64,000 nt of DNA from Sclerodactyla briareus (GCA_026419785.1 JAODTK010002666.1:62001-126000); one strand, 5' to 3'. Counted from the stretch's first letter, positions 1-13,560 are shown. Numbers and translations are program-made. Notes: generated by a model not told the origin, from the letters alone.

Positions 1-336
1 GAAATGGTTAAGTGGTGAGAGTGTGGAAAATGTTGGAGGGTTAGTGGACAGTGAGGAAGTGGGGGAGGGGTGGTTGATCTGTTCAATTGGGGGAGAGAGG
101 GGGTGTGCAGAGGGACAAGGGTAAGGTGAAGGCTGAAGGGGAGATTGAACAGATGATGGAGGGGGACAGGGGTTTTGAGGGAGAGTAAATATGGCCATCA
201 GAGCGTGAATGGGATGGGGAGAGAGTGGGGTATATGGTGAAGTGGGAGAGGTGAGGGAGTGGCTGGATGGGTTGGTAGTGAAGTGGCTACGAGGAAGTGA
301 AGAGGGGGGAGATTGAATGAGGGAGGGGGAGGATAG
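1..336. repeat. Purine-rich minisatellite arm (left half of head-to-head pair)
   Basis: The plus strand is strongly G/A-rich, with recurring GGGGGAG, GTGGGAGAG and GAAGTG blocks and almost no C runs. Its reverse complement has the same vocabulary as the adjacent pyrimidine-rich block (CTCTCCCC, CCACTTC, CCCTCC). The array probably continues upstream of the window. No coding is credible here; open frames only reflect low complexity. Confidence 0.7.
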
Positions 337-343
337 ATGGTGG

Positions 344-1015
344 TGTTCAGAGCGCCCCACCACTCCACTGTTCTCAATCCCCTGCATTCTCTCCCCATCA
401 ATCACACTCTCTCCCTTCACACTTCACTCTCTTTCCTCCCCACCCCTGCACTCACGCTCACAAATTTTGGTTTCCCCCCTCCCCCTTCACCCACTTCCCC
501 TTCATCTTCCCCCACCCCTTCATCATCTCCCCTTCATATGCCTCTCCCTCTCCACTCCACCATGTCCTCAATCCCCGCATTCTCTCTAAATCAATTCACT
601 CCTCTCGCCCACCCCTTCCCTCAACCCCCCCACTGATTGTTTCTTGCACTTCCCTCCACCCCCCCCATCTTCATTCTGCCTACCTCCTTCACCATCTTCC
701 ATTCCTACATCTCTCCCTCACCACTCCACGCTGTCCTCATCCACACTCTCTCTCCTCCCCACCGCCTGCCACTCACCCCACCATTTGGTTTGTCCCCCTC
801 CCCTCCACCCTCTTCCCCTCAGTCCGCCCCACCCCGTCACCATCTCCCATACACATTCCTAACCCCTCTCCCACCACTCCAGCACCAATTCCCTCCTCCC
901 CTGCACTCTCTCCCCATCAATTCACACTTCCCCCTCCCCTACACCATCTCCCCGTCATCATTGTTCCCCCTTCACCACCCTTCCACCACCCCCACACCCA
1001 TATCGCCAATTCTTA
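344..1015. repeat. Pyrimidine-rich minisatellite arm (right half)
   Basis: The strand is C/T-rich, with an internal diverged duplication. The block at about 427-540 (cctccccaccc, then ttttggtttccccc) recurs at about 742-850 with an offset near 318 bp. Composition switches strand sharply at about 336-344, next to GTTCAGAGCGCC. Proline/serine/leucine-rich open frames here are artefacts of the CT composition. Confidence 0.7.
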
Positions 1016-2555
1016 TTCTTATTTCTGAACATCGGTTTCCATCAAATGTTATATTAAATAAATTACCTATTGAGATGGGTCATCCCGATAATGAAGAGTG
1101 GTGGCCTATACTAAGTGGCTGAATATAATTATAGTGATACAAATGTACTGTTTGTAAATCTGGCCGTTGTAGACTTCAGAACATGGACAGAACAGGTAAA
1201 ACATTATCAACCTGGTTATAATTTCTTCTTTTAAGAGATCTCTAATGGTTTAGTTTTATAAGGAAGCTCATTAATGATTTAAAGTGACGGTGATAATATA
1301 CAGAACATGGAGCAGAACTACACATAACCAATCTCTTCGTATGTTGTGGAGCACAGCCTACTACTATATAGGCCATCTCCATGATGGGAGAGTCCTTTGG
1401 GACCCAGGATGTCGAAGACTTTGCTTCTACGACTCACAGTTTTTCAGTTATATCGGCCCTGCCTATAATCATAGCGGCCGATTTCTATCGTATTAGCGAT
1501 GAAACAAACGAATAGCGAATATTCGCCAACAGCCCCACATCACTAGATTATAATGTATCCCAAATCTGCAAACACGCTCAATCGCACGCTCCAATAAAAC
1601 ATTATTACACCGTTTCAGGGAAAATCCAATGTACTTTCTAGAGGAGATACATTTTGAATTTTATACATAATGGCCTACATGCCTCTTGACGGCAACAAAG
1701 GCAAACCTGTCCTCATGGGTCAATTAACATGGTGTCCAAGTTTTGTTGACACTGTCACACAAATGACGGTTTGGGGGTCCAAAAATAATTGCTGACACAC
1801 TGGATAGTAGATCTAGGCTGTAGGGCCCAATTGGTCCTTGGATCAAAATTCAATAGCCAATGGGTGTACTATTCCATCATTATGAATAAGCAGCAGCACG
1901 TAGGGGAGGAAACATTTTGCGTGAATGCCCATGATGGGCTTTCGGGCTCAAACTAGGCTTCGTTCCATATTCTTGAGAGCCCTGAAGGTTTGGCTACTAG
2001 GCTTTAATTATGACTGTATATCAGCACGGAGTTGTGCATCAAATGGTAGAGGCATTTTGCCATGAGTTACATGGTGGGCTCTCATTGGAAAACTCAGTTT
2101 TTGCCCAAATCCAAATGTCCAGAACCCTCTGGTTGACATTTATAAGCAATGTACTCAACTTTTATGATTGCAGTTCAACCGCCTACCAACAAGTCGGTAG
2201 GATCTGGAAGTGGGAAAGTGCGTATCTTTGTGCAATCATGGCTGCGTCAGAGCGGTTGGGCGACGTCCACTTTTTTACTTATAGATTTCCATCAGACGAT
2301 CAATTTTGGCCGATTTCATATGTACCTGATCAGGCCACTAGGGAGTTATTGTTATACACTATCAATTCAGTTCTGTTAAATCCACCAGATGGCTGTCCTG
2401 TAGAGTAGTGTTGGACGCCCCACATTCGTCTAACTCCTTCGAGATTTTGTGTAAGGCCGCACACGTTACTCAGACAACGAGAATGAAGCGTTGAATTCAC
2501 TTCCCCAATAGCATGTTTGGGCATTCCATAACTCCTTGCGAATAGTGCAATTTTA
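1016..2555. other. Unassigned intergenic DNA
   Basis: Mixed-composition single-copy-looking sequence. The longest open frame is 132 codons (2010-2408, plus). It has no motif I recognise, and its length is within what chance gives in a window this size. No splice-flanked exon was recognised. Confidence 0.5.
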
Positions 2556-2558
2556 CAC

Positions 2559-2660
2559 TGCATTGCACACTTTATCGCATCCAATAAATTTATGGTAGCG
2601 ATAAAAGTTAAAATAAAAACATCCGATAAATTTATCGCATCGTATTGCACAAGCGTGAAC
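2559..2660. repeat. Short MITE-like repeat with TTTATCGCATC motifs
   Basis: TTTATCGCATC occurs twice, at about 2571 and 2631. The palindrome CGATAAATTTATCG lies between TTGCACA-type ends: tgcattgcaca on the left and tattgcacaag on the right. This looks like a short non-autonomous element, but no target duplication could be identified. Confidence 0.3.
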
Positions 2661-3245
2661 AGCCCTTTAGGCCCCATTTCCATACTTCATTTGCTGGACC
2701 ATCTTTTAGCTGAGGCCGGCTACAGCTGTTTCACACGTCATACTTCCGTTTCGGTTGTTTACTGCATAACCTTCCAAGAATATTTCATTTGGCTGTTGAA
2801 ACAAGTTTGAAATTTTGTATCTTTCTCATTCAGCCTCAGTCATTCATTGTACGATAGAACTCCTAACCAATCGGTGTTCTCTATACGAACACTTTCTCGA
2901 TATCGTCTGCAATAGCAGGCTATTGTGTCCCATTCGGGATCTGTCGTTAATATTGTGTATCTTGACCAGTGAAATTTGCAGCAGTAAATTTTCTTTGCAT
3001 CCCACTATTTTAGCAATCGAATAATGCCCCACTCTATATCGCCACCCATGGCATGTAGCACTTGACTTTCTTCACCTATTCACCTCGTATCAGCCTATCG
3101 TTCCGCTCGCTGTCGAGCCGAATCATGGGCGGGACTAGTGGGCACGTCGATATTGATTGCAACCACCTTTTTTTTTTACTAAATTAGGGAACGGCCATGC
3201 CTGCTGGAGAGTTACTTGAATGATCTGATTTGGAATTGTTTAGAC
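2661..3245. other. Unassigned intergenic DNA
   Basis: Ordinary AT/GC-mixed sequence. Nothing recognisable apart from a T run at about 3169-3176. Confidence 0.4.
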
Positions 3246-3249
3246 AACC

Positions 3250-3895
3250 TCCATCCTAGTTTTGGCATACATTAGATGGATTCCCCTTCCGACGCATTCA
3301 AACTCGTGTGCGGGGAATACCGAACAGACCACAATACGCCTGTGCAGAGCCTAAAACAGTTGCTTCTGTGCATTATAGGCTTCAAATGTATAATTCTCAG
3401 ATAAATTCTCATTTTCAATGTTATGTTGATTAATAAAGGCCAATCTAGATCATATTTTCCTACTGGTAAAGGATGTGACTCTTCCAATTTAACGTCGATC
3501 TAAGTAAACTCCCAGATCTTTAACAGAAGTCCACCTTAGACAAGATATGATATCCCGTTTAAAGCAACATGGTCTACTAAGGTGAGACAGTTTATGAGAG
3601 GTACCAAAGACCATGACCTGGGTTTCAGTATGGTCCTAAAATCAGGTTTATGCTATAAACCCAGTCATTAATACCTAACAAAGATCCGCATAAGGACAGT
3701 TCAAGATCAGCGAGCCGACTTGGCACTGTAGAAAATGACAGTAAATCATCTGCAACATCATTAATGACTCCTATTGGTAACTGAAGGAAGGTCGTAACCA
3801 TAATAAGTCAAAAGGAGGGGCCTGAGTATGGACCCTTGTGGAACACCAGAACTAATAGTACCCCAAGGATGAATTTGTACCTACAACGATATCAC
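3250..3895 (-). mobile_element. LINE (CR1/Jockey-type) reverse transcriptase fragment
   Basis: Read on the minus strand, the segment near 3780-3885 encodes SGVPQGSILRPLL followed by YDLPS. This matches the canonical non-LTR RT block 4, SGVPQGSILGPLLFxxYINDLPS. The next block, near 3742-3765 in another frame, reads NDVADDLLSFS, the catalytic (Y/V)ADD site. It is followed by WVYSINL and TQVMVFGTS, and near 3492-3526 by VKDLGVYLD, a motif typical of CR1/Jockey/L2 RT thumbs. The blocks are in the right order but in at least three frames, so the copy is dead. The RT fingers upstream and the endonuclease domain were not seen. The region from 3250 to 3490 may be the degraded continuation. Confidence 0.8.
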
Positions 3896-6800
3896 TAACT
3901 CACCAACTTGACCACTCATTCGCAGATGAGTGGTCAAACGTGCACTATACAGTGCACATATTAGCTTTTCACTATTTGAAAGAGTGCTTAGAAAAATGTT
4001 TCCTCCAGGTAAGCTCCAATCAGCACTGGCATATGTGGGCAGGCCGGAACAGTGGCACCCACTGAGGTCCTTGCCTGATGCCTTTGTTGCTTTTTCCCAC
4101 TGATTAGTGAAACAGTGACAATCAATTTTACCTGGAGTTGTTGCACAAATCACCACAGCAATGCAAGCAATTTCAAAGTGTTTAGAATTGCCTGCAGGGG
4201 CTCCTTGCAAGTCCACCACGCTGATGAAAAACTAGCAGACATGTGAGGTGCGTTTTCACTGATGGTTTGAGGTTTAGACATCCTCACTATTGAACAACTG
4301 ATGTTGCACCGATATTACAAAACAACCTCCGTAACATTGTCATCGATGTTACAAAGACAACCCCTTGTCTCTTTCCACACTTTTATGACTTTATTGATAG
4401 TATTTTGGTACTGCTCGGTCTAATGGCATTTCCCTCCTCACATTGTTCATGAGTCACACTCTCTCGTGAATCTTACATATTATTCAGGTAATGGCGATCT
4501 ACCACATAACTAACTCAGGCAAACCAGGCCCAATTCAATTCCGAATCGAGAAATTGGGAAATTACTGTCCTTGAAGGATTCGAAGGTGTTACAAAGTTTA
4601 GGGAGTTATGCACTTCTGAGTTGTATGACACACCTTCTGTACCCAGTCAGGACAAGTCATTGTCAAAGCTGGGCCATACAATTCTTGTAGACGACTTACA
4701 ATTCCTTGAAAATGACCCACTAGTTGGTCAACTCTTCTGATTTTTCCTACATAATCTGAGTAAAATAACACTCCAAAGTGAGCTCTGTGTGACGACCATA
4801 TAGGGTCGATGACCCACACATTTGACTGACCGTGCCCAGGGTCACTGAGGGGTGCGCGTCATGCTAACGAGGAAGGCAATTCCAAGGACCTCGGGGTCCC
4901 ACTCACCTCATGAAGTATGACCATGTACGTGTAGGCGAAAGCTGACAGCACCAAAGCCAGAGAGCGAGGGCGATGAGCGGCACCCCTATGGACCCCCACA
5001 ACGCTGATGACCTGCTCGATGGACAGTATCCCTGTAAACCCAGGAAAAATTAAAAAACCCACAATGAGCAATATATGATGTGCACAGCGATGTTAATGTT
5101 TGAATGAAACACATTCGGTAGTTAGAGCTCCAGACTGAAGAATCGTGGTTTGCGAGTCTGAGCCCAACTGGAAGCCGGGGACTTCTTTGACAGTGCTGTT
5201 GGGACAAGGGCCTGTCTCCTTGAAGTGTCACAGTCACCCAACGTGCGAAGGAGATACCCTGTGAGAGGAATTGTGAGCGAAGCGGCGCCGTTAAGGGCAG
5301 CCCATGGGAAGTCCCCCAGGGGACACGTTGGTGCATCGGGTGGGATCATTGCAAGAGGTGCAGGCGTATGCACTGTGACTGATGGTCAGAGGTGATATCT
5401 GTGGAGTGCTTTTAGCATGTCTGCAATGTCGAAAAGAATTAGAATGCTGTATACAGTAAGGAACAAGGTATTATTATTTGAGTGCAATAGTTATAATATC
5501 GAAGACTTAAATTATATTTACCAAGGCGCATACAAGTTGATTGGAACAATTTTAATTTCTCAAGGAATGTAAAATAGTATTGATTATTGGAGAGCATGAA
5601 CGATCATTCTAAACTGTTTTATGGACATCAACAAATTTTTTTTGGGACTGTTCGATGGTTTTTATTTTGTTAGGTCTAGAAAAACTTGTTTGGGAAACAA
5701 TGTTGTTATAATATATAGGATGTTCATGAAGAGAACGGTGGCTTACGAGGAAAACCTGTGAAATATCAGAGATAACATACCTGTTATGTTGTGGTCATTG
5801 TCTTATGACATAACGATCTTATATACACAGCCAAAGGGCCATGCACCGGAGCAGCAATTAGTACCTTTTTATTGGAGCTTTCTGCACAAAGTCCTTTCTC
5901 TGAAGAATAAGGAGGGAAGGAGCGGAGACGGAAATGCAGGTATGTACGATGGATATTTAGTAGCAGAAAAGGTACAGGTTCTCTTTTTTTTCACCTACCC
6001 AAGAATGGTGAGGAATACGTGGTGTATTCTGCAACCCCCACCCCACGACTGACGGGGTGCCACAACCACATTACTGACAGAAACCACCAATAAATTTTTG
6101 TATCTGGTTTTTTCATTAGAATTTCCTGGTACAGGAAGCCAAGTTAGGCTTAATGAGGAACCCTGGTAGTATTGATAGTGGAATGAGCCGGCAAGAAACT
6201 CGCCCTCCTCTTCTCGGACGGTTGCTCAGATATATCAAGGGCAGGGGTGTAACCAATCCCAAACCTATCCCCGGAAGTCATTTACGAGATAACAATCAGT
6301 GAACTCCAGACCTGAACCTGGAGGAGCCGAATGTGATGCTCACAGCCAACAAACGAGACTTTTTACAAATATCTTGTAACAAAAAACCCCAGAGAAAAAC
6401 CATTGCATGGACAGGAAAACCATGAGTGAAGCCCAAGACTTCACCATTCACAACACGATGATAGCCGCGAAGGGAAAAAAAAAAGTCCTGTGACTGCTGG
6501 AATTCAAATCGGAAATGATTGCTTGGGGCAAAGCAGGATGATACCACTATATCAATCTTCTGACTGAGCTTCTTAGTGGAAAGATCTGGCTTTAGCAATA
6601 TGTAGAGCATTGTGATACCATGCAGCAGAAAACACTCTTCATTATTCTGGAAAAAACTTGGTTTAAGATCATCATGATGGTTAATTGACTCGCAGAGATG
6701 CGTCGTTCCAGAAAAACCACAGTGTCACAACTGGTTTGGACCCAGTGCAAAAGTGCCAGAAGAAGTATTATCGGAAACAAGTGGGAACTTGCATTCTCGT

Positions 6801-7060
6801 CCAGCCCTCCAAACAGTATCATAGGTCCCAGAAATGAGCAGGAATGAGAGATTTTCGATTCAGTCTGGAGAATATATGGTATGACACCTCTCGCGCCTTA
6901 ACAGTGCGTGCTGGATTGGTGATTAGACAATGTTCAAACAAATACATTTATATTACCAGAAGTTGAAGGACAACTGAGAAAATTATGAAGAGGTAATATA
7001 TTACCTAGTGACAAACTACTAAACGGGTTGCCTCAGTCCAAATCAAATAATCATATGTGG
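3896..7060. other. Unassigned DNA
   Basis: No recognisable coding or repeat structure. The minus-strand open frame at 3881-4219 (112 codons) abuts the LINE fragment but shows no RT or endonuclease motif. Other open frames are short and overlap one another on both strands. Confidence 0.4.
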
Positions 7061-7064
7061 ACAT

Positions 7065-7150
7065 TGCACATTCACAAGATAGGAAAAAGCATCCCATCAT
7101 GCAATAGTAATTGATGTCATACTTGCACGATACTCTCATTCGATACCTCA
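7065..7150. repeat. Interspersed repeat, copy 1
   Basis: The block GCATCCCATCATGCAA followed by TGATGTCATACTTGCAC recurs at about 61301-61390 in the same orientation, with similar flanking GCACA and ACAAGAT. Two separated copies in 64 kb imply an interspersed family. The element ends are not defined. Confidence 0.5.
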
Positions 7151-7586
7151 CACCTTTTGTTATCCGGACAACAATTCCGAATTATGGACATTTAAGAAAC
7201 ATTTAATACACATTTTCCGTTTATTCAAATCCTACAATGAGCATCCAGTGCAATGATCTACCATGTGTAGGACTCAGAATGGGGAATGGGATCACCCCTT
7301 CCAGAAAAAAAGTAGATGAAAATGGACCACGTGTAGTGGTCAACACCAGAGCGATTCTTTTGCTGGTCAAACTGTGGAGCGAACAAATTTACAATATCAC
7401 AATTCAGTTAAAAGTGGAAATGTAACAGCCCAGTTCACATAGGTCCAGAGGGGGTAGAATAATCCTGGGCTGATTGCTATCAGCTGGTAGGCTCTAGGTA
7501 ACCTCCAGATGTTAGGTCTATTTTGAAGGAAACGTACGACCAGAAGCATACTGTGATAACGTCAGTTGTTGTAGCGCGAACGCCGC

Positions 7587-7680
7587 ACCGAGGCCAAGGC
7601 CAAGGCTGCACCCCTCGAGGCCGAGGCCGGCAACATTGAGGCCGAGGTCGAGGCCACACCTTCCAAGGTCGAGGCCGGGC
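7587..7680. repeat. GAGGCC minisatellite
   Basis: Degenerate tandem repeat of a 6-12 bp unit, GAGGCCGAGGTC or AAGGCC, in a GC-rich patch within AT-rich surroundings. It would encode Gly/Arg/Gln repeats, but there is no open frame around it. Confidence 0.75.
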
Positions 7681-7689
7681 AATTAAATA

Positions 7690-10600
7690 TTATCCAACAC
7701 TGATACAGTTTTTAGGAAGCTTCAATTATTTAAATTTAGGAGAGTTATTAACTTTACATGTTGCTTGCCTTCAGTTATTAGTACATAGTAAGGTGGGAAG
7801 CCTGCTGCCTGCTACATTTAAAATTTCGTTTTCCCAATACTTGTAGTATTTATAGTCATGGCAAGGGGCACACACTAATCAAGCTGATCAACATAAGTCA
7901 TAGTAATATTGGCAAATAGGGTGTGCGCAACCAGCAACTAATTAGAGAGGTATAGATGCGTCTTTTGCTTTGCCCAGGTCTATTCTAAACTTGTCAATGT
8001 GTTTTGTTGGAATAAGTATGTGTGTGGCCAGAACATAATAGTTTTGTTTTGTAGTTTGTACTTTGTCTCATGATTCGTACTATTTACATTGTATATAGAC
8101 GTATATATATAATTTAAGATATATATATAATATATATCTATATATACATAGAATATATATATTATATATTATATAATATATATATATCTGTATTCTTAAA
8201 CTGTTTATGTATGAGAAGAAGTTGAAGTTTAAATTTCTTTCTATGGTCAATAAGATTCTTCATTATTTATATATCTTAGATATACTAGTTCATTTTTTGT
8301 TGTCTTTTTTCATGTACATATTTGAGTATCTGGGTTGATACAGCACTGTTGTTATTTATCGTTTTGACGGGAGTACATACTACTCTGTTAAGCCCCTTGG
8401 TTTAGGTGTACTTCATATCGCACCATACTTACTTGCCTATGTTGTTTGTTTTAATTGTTCCTTGTCAACAATTAATGTACGCATTGCGATGATGGATGTG
8501 AAACCATTGAATGAATGAACATGATAGAAATATTTCAGCATGGAGCAAGCACTGGAATAATTTACCACTTTTAGGAGCGGAAAGTATGGATGTTGACCTT
8601 TCAATTAAATTAAATAAACCCAACCAGACCACCCATACTAAAAAAAAACCTGTGACTGCAGTCAACGGGCCAAATAGTGACTCTGTAACTGGGCAATTCC
8701 ATGAAAACAGGGACAAAACCCCCCAAACGGGAAATCCAGCCAATACTTGCAAAGTTACATGACAAACAAAGACTGAATGGTATTGATTGAAGGGCTATCC
8801 AGATTTCCGTTGCAGTTTAAACTGTTTTCAGCTGGATTGGAATTGTTGGGTATGATATTTCCTGAAAACCCCACTTTTTGCTTAGATTTCTACATTTTTT
8901 TTGTTCAGGTTAAAAGAGTGACAATAGCTCAATTATCATGTACACTCACTCAATATCTTCTTGATTTCACATATTACTGTGTATTTTTTTTGCGTCCCCA
9001 ATGTTGATTTTTGACTAATTTGACAATTTGTCCGCATCAGTGCCTAGATATCAAACACACTGGATGGGGGGCCAATTGGCGGGTTAAATTTGACTGGGGC
9101 ATAATATAGCTAGTAGGCTTGCAACTGCAGATGTCCAGTGGTAAAAGGTAAGTGACATCTGCACAAGAATTATAACATTTCTACAAAACTAAATCCAAAT
9201 TTCTCATATGCAAGTTAATCTAGAATGGATGCAAAGAAGGATGAACAATAAACATTGTCCACATTTTCTGTGAACTACAATAACAAATTGAACCATAGAA
9301 TCGCCTTCCCAAGAGAACGTCTTTCAAAATTATTGAGAGAGTGAGAATACTTTACGACATACCAAACCTCAAATTGCTTGACAGAGAAATCTGCCAATTG
9401 TTAAATGGGGGATGACGATCAACGTAACAGGATAGCGTTACAGGTCCAGCTTCCAGTGAAGAATATATTGTGTGAGCTGTGATGGAAACCAAGAAAAAAC
9501 ACAAATCTTAGGAAATCTGTCAAATGGGAGGCCCTGTAGCTCACTCGCCTTCAATCATCTTGAGACTTGCCAGCAGTCATACCAACTCACAACAATACAT
9601 CCTATTGTTGCTCTTGATATGAAGCTATGGATTCTCCAAGGGCGAGCAACAACACAAAAACACAAACAACCAAAATTACCTGGTTGGATTATCCCAATAT
9701 TGCGATTAGTATACACTCTCCGTGTAATTGAATTGCAAAAAATTTGCCTGGTAGTTTTTGGCTTTGATTATAGAAGGCAAGTAATCGGTGCATAACCACT
9801 CTTATGTGGATCTAATTGAACTCATCTGTAAAACTCACACATTGTTGGTTAAAAAATGTTGTTATTGGATTTCTCTGAAGATGACTTGGCTAATTTAAAA
9901 TGCGGTTTCGACCTGGTCAGGTGAAAATTCCACTCACAGTTGGACTCAGAAGTAGGGAGAGAAACAGCTAGCAATTATTTAAATACAAACATTATAGAAA
10001 GCTTCCATATTTTCACAGAAGTTTCTAAAGTCACTGTTAGCTGGGGTTATTGGCTTCTTGCCCTTGAAAAAACTTTCATCTGCCCCCCCCTTTAAAAAGG
10101 ACCATGGGATGCATGGGGAAATTGCCCCAAAATAGACAATGACTTTCTCGGCTTTTTACGGTGATCGGAAGGCCCCTGCCCCCAAATATAGTCAAATTTT
10201 ATTTATGCCGCCAGCTTGATGGTGGGCTCTTCCTGTTGGTCCACAGCCCCCTCATCAAACCGCTCCTGGCCAACGTTTGTCAGCTAAGATTTTCCCTCGC
10301 AAAAAATGGAACAGGCAATGAATGATCCTCCATGGAGATGGAGAATGTCTTTGCTGGTGATCTGAGAGGCACTTTCCGAAACGAAATGTTCATGTACTTA
10401 CGTGCCAACTAATCGTGGTACTTACACTTATCCTAATCCATATGCATCCATCATTCAATGTCACTCTTACACCCATGGAAGGCCTCTCCAAAAGCTCCTA
10501 CAGTCAGTTAGATTTTTTTTCTCATCCAGTTGACTTTTGAAAGCTTTCACTACTATCTTTCGATCCTAGCTAGATCCATGAGTAGAGTTACAGGGTCCAT

Positions 10601-13050
10601 TAATTATACTGGGTTCAGCACACATCATCAGTAACTCCATCATAAGCTAAGATCCAACAAAAGGAGTTAGGAAATTATTTTGTTTGTAAAAGTGATCAGG
10701 AAACAGAAGAAATGGCAATGATCAGAGTCCTTATAATTTTGTCCGAAGATAACGTTAGCAATATTCAGATTTTTTTTAATCCCTGTTCAGAGCATAGTAA
10801 TTAGTAATATTGTAGGAGTATTATTAGTTATATCGTTTATCAAACAAAGGTGTTGAAATGTAAAAGACGAATGGGGTGTTGGTAAGATGGTCAGATGCCC
10901 TGTTTTTGAGAAACACACGGTATTCATTGATTCTTGGAGGGAATACAAGGGAGCATCGACAAATCAATATTATCCAGATGAGAAGAAAATACTGAAGACA
11001 AGTTGGTATCATTTAATAGAGACGTTTATCTGTGGATCTAGTATGTTCGACTGAAGTATAGAAAATGTGAAAATACCATTAATAAATGTATACCTGTGAC
11101 TCAGCACCCCAAGAATCTCAAAGATGATCAGCTCAAACACATGTACATGAGAGCGGCAAAGTGATGGAGAGATAGGGCGAGCCAGCAAGCCCCAACCACA
11201 TGGTGGACCGGGGAGAGAAAAGAAGATACTGTACAGTATAACAAAACAAGGCGGGCCAGCCCCCCCATGTTGGTTGCATGATCACTGGTTTCTCTCAGTC
11301 ACATGCCAAACAAATATAAGTCAGCCCCATGTGCTGCTTTCAGATTTGGTTATTAGCATTAAAACAGAAACTAAATATCTAGGACCAATGGGGGGACATC
11401 TAATGTTTCAGGAATCCAATTTACAAACTTAACTTTTGCATGAATGACAGCAATTATACACACTGAATAAAAGTTTTGGGACTGAGGTAGACCATTGACC
11501 ACAAAAGTTCGGGGAAATCCGACAAATTTTTGCATGAATTATGCAATTAGGACAACGTAGTTAGCATATTTTATGCTGGGAAATCTAATCAAGCCACTCC
11601 CTCATAATTCCTGCCACTATGTGCCAAACAAGTCACCCATAGCACCTACGGCTCATCTTAATTTTGCTACGAGCAAAAACATACATACATAAAAGAGGCT
11701 AACATAACCTACTGAATTAGTGACTTTAGGACCCAAAATCAAGTTCTTGACATAACAAAGGGGCGATAGGCACGAAGCTTCGGCGAATCTCGCCTCCGTC
11801 AATCAGTGACTGGGCCCATTGATCACGCAAAGCTGACTATGCCTTTTGTCAGTTTGAAGAACTGCCGTTAGAAATAAACTAGTGTTTCGAGCGGGCAGTT
11901 AACAAGGTGGCTAGCAGTGAGGGTATTGAAATTGTAGCGCTGGGGGGAGGGAACAGGTGGATGCAAAGCGATGTTTGGACAAGTCTTAGCAGCTGTTCTG
12001 GTAATTTATTGTCTGATGAAGGAGGAGGTTTTGAATGAAAATATGCAATGAATCGGAACATGGAAAATATTGTTGATTGGAGAGATTCTATACTTTCTCA
12101 CAACAGGCCCAAGCGTCAGCTTTTTTTCACCGTATCTAGCGACTGGGTATAGGCGGGCGATCACCAGTTAGATTTACTGGGCTACATTTCGCCCGGCCAT
12201 CTATCTGCTTCGCGGTCTAAGACACAGTTTCTCTATGAGAGAAGATATATATACTTCGTCCTAATATTTTACGAATGCGGAGCACACGGTAAAATATGTA
12301 TTGCACAAGATTTGATATCGAAATTACATTGTGGCAGAAATCATCGAAATGTCGAGTGTTTTAGTATTCGAAGGCTATTGTTTGTAGTCCCCCCTACGGG
12401 GCGCGACGAACACGAGGCTGAGCCGATTTAGGAGGTGAAGAGAGCAATCGAGTTACATTGTACATGTCCGGAGGGCGAAAAAGATACCCGATCTCCCGGA
12501 AATCGTTTATTAAAGAATTCAATTGGTTATCTTTGGTCTACATCAGGTGAAGGAATTGAGATTTCGTACCAAATACTGATCGCCAATGCATTTTGTGAGA
12601 GCGCTTTTTCAGCCAAATGTCCGCCCGTAGGAGAAAAATGTTCTTGACAGCACAGTGAGGCTCCACGACGGTTCAGTACAAAATGTATGCGATCAGTTGA
12701 ATCTATTTCTGAAAGCCTTCAGAGTTGCAGAGCTACTCAACTCGCTAGTATATATGAAGTTACAGGAAAGTTAACTGAATAATAATAATTAAACTAAAAG
12801 AAAGTTGTCTGTCCTTTCTTTTCTGTATTTATTAACTTGCGAAACATTTTTCAGTAAGAATGCTTCCCCATCGCTAAGTATCGTACAACCCAGGTATTGT
12901 TTTTTTTTTGTAACCATATCATGAATCAACTAGACATGTGTATGGCGGGTAACCGCCCACGTGTATATACCCCTTTTTGAGCAATCATTGGGAAGAAGTA
13001 TTCTAACCACCCCATAAAGACCTCTATATGGGTCAGAAACCAAGACAAAA
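7690..13050. other. Unassigned DNA with scattered diverged repeats
   Basis: Mostly AT-rich and non-coding. An 83-codon frame (8511-8762, plus) has unremarkable composition and no recognised domain. The stretch 9107-9180 (gcagatgtc, gtggtaaaaggtaagtga) recurs at about 43000-43075. The stretch 11520-11580, with TTAGCATATTTTATGCTG, matches 38370-38420, with TTAGCATATTTTAGGCTG. No gene was recognised. Confidence 0.4.
8095..8190. repeat. AT dinucleotide microsatellite
   Basis: Interrupted (TA)n run of about 95 bp. Confidence 0.9.
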
Positions 13051-13054
13051 CTTC

Positions 13055-13330
13055 ATCACCAAGTTTTGTTGTAATCCAAGGCGTGTTTGATAGGCACATG
13101 AAATGCGGAATTGCACATGATGGCTTTGAATGGCTTCTAACTTGCTGAGGCGAACAAAGTAGCCCCCCCATCAACCAAGTTTCGTTCAATCTGACAAAAG
13201 TTTGGAAAATACCATAATTTTGCAAATTTGACCTTGATGACCTTGAAAGACCCCAAATTTTTCGGGGATCACCTATAGTCCCTACCCACCAAGTTTTTGT
13301 TTCAAATACGACTAACTTGAAAAATTGTGT
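13055..13330. repeat. Degenerate ~113-bp tandem family (CACCAAGTTTTGTT...)
   Basis: Three diverged units start at about 13059 (caccaagttttgttgtaatc), 13170 (caaccaagtttcgttcaat) and 13286 (caccaagtttttgtttcaa), a spacing near 113 bp. Their ends contain GACCTTGATGACCTTGAAAG. Confidence 0.6.
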
Positions 13331-13339
13331 GAAAAATTA

Positions 13340-13560
13340 TGAAAAATTTAGCGGCCCCCAGCATTGCAGCGATGCCCACTTCCGAACTCATCCGAGATTC
13401 ACTAGGGCGGAACAGTGTGTGCCCCAAGTTATGGCCAAACGGAGACAAAGTGTTTTGCGAGATGTTATTGCGCTAACAAGAAACGCGGCGGCGGACGCGG
13501 AACGCGGGAGACGGCGAAGCCAAAACCATAAATCCCCGAAGTGGGGATACTAATTACCAT
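13340..13560. repeat. GC-rich patch linked to the preceding tandem repeat
   Basis: Contains cgcggcggcggacgcggaa followed by ccaaaaccataaatccccg. I know this arrangement as the distal part of interspersed repeats in marine invertebrates, so it probably belongs to the same element as the units at 13055-13330. A 78-codon frame crosses it but has no domain. Confidence 0.4.

Noticed and set aside
344-1122. Proline-rich frames of 90-161 codons
   Set aside because: They arise from CT-rich low-complexity DNA that contains few stop codons on that strand.
2010-2408. 132-codon plus-strand open frame as a gene
   Set aside because: No recognisable motif, and another overlapping frame of similar quality reads through the same DNA.
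12435-12780. Possible hAT transposase C-terminus (CESAFSAK reads like the CERAFS dimerisation motif)
   Set aside because: Only one short motif agrees; no second hAT block, termini or target duplication could be found around it.
13340-13460. 5S rRNA-like stretch (cccacttccgaactcatccg)
   Set aside because: Apart from a passing likeness to the 5S central region, neither the conserved internal control boxes nor the closing stem are present.
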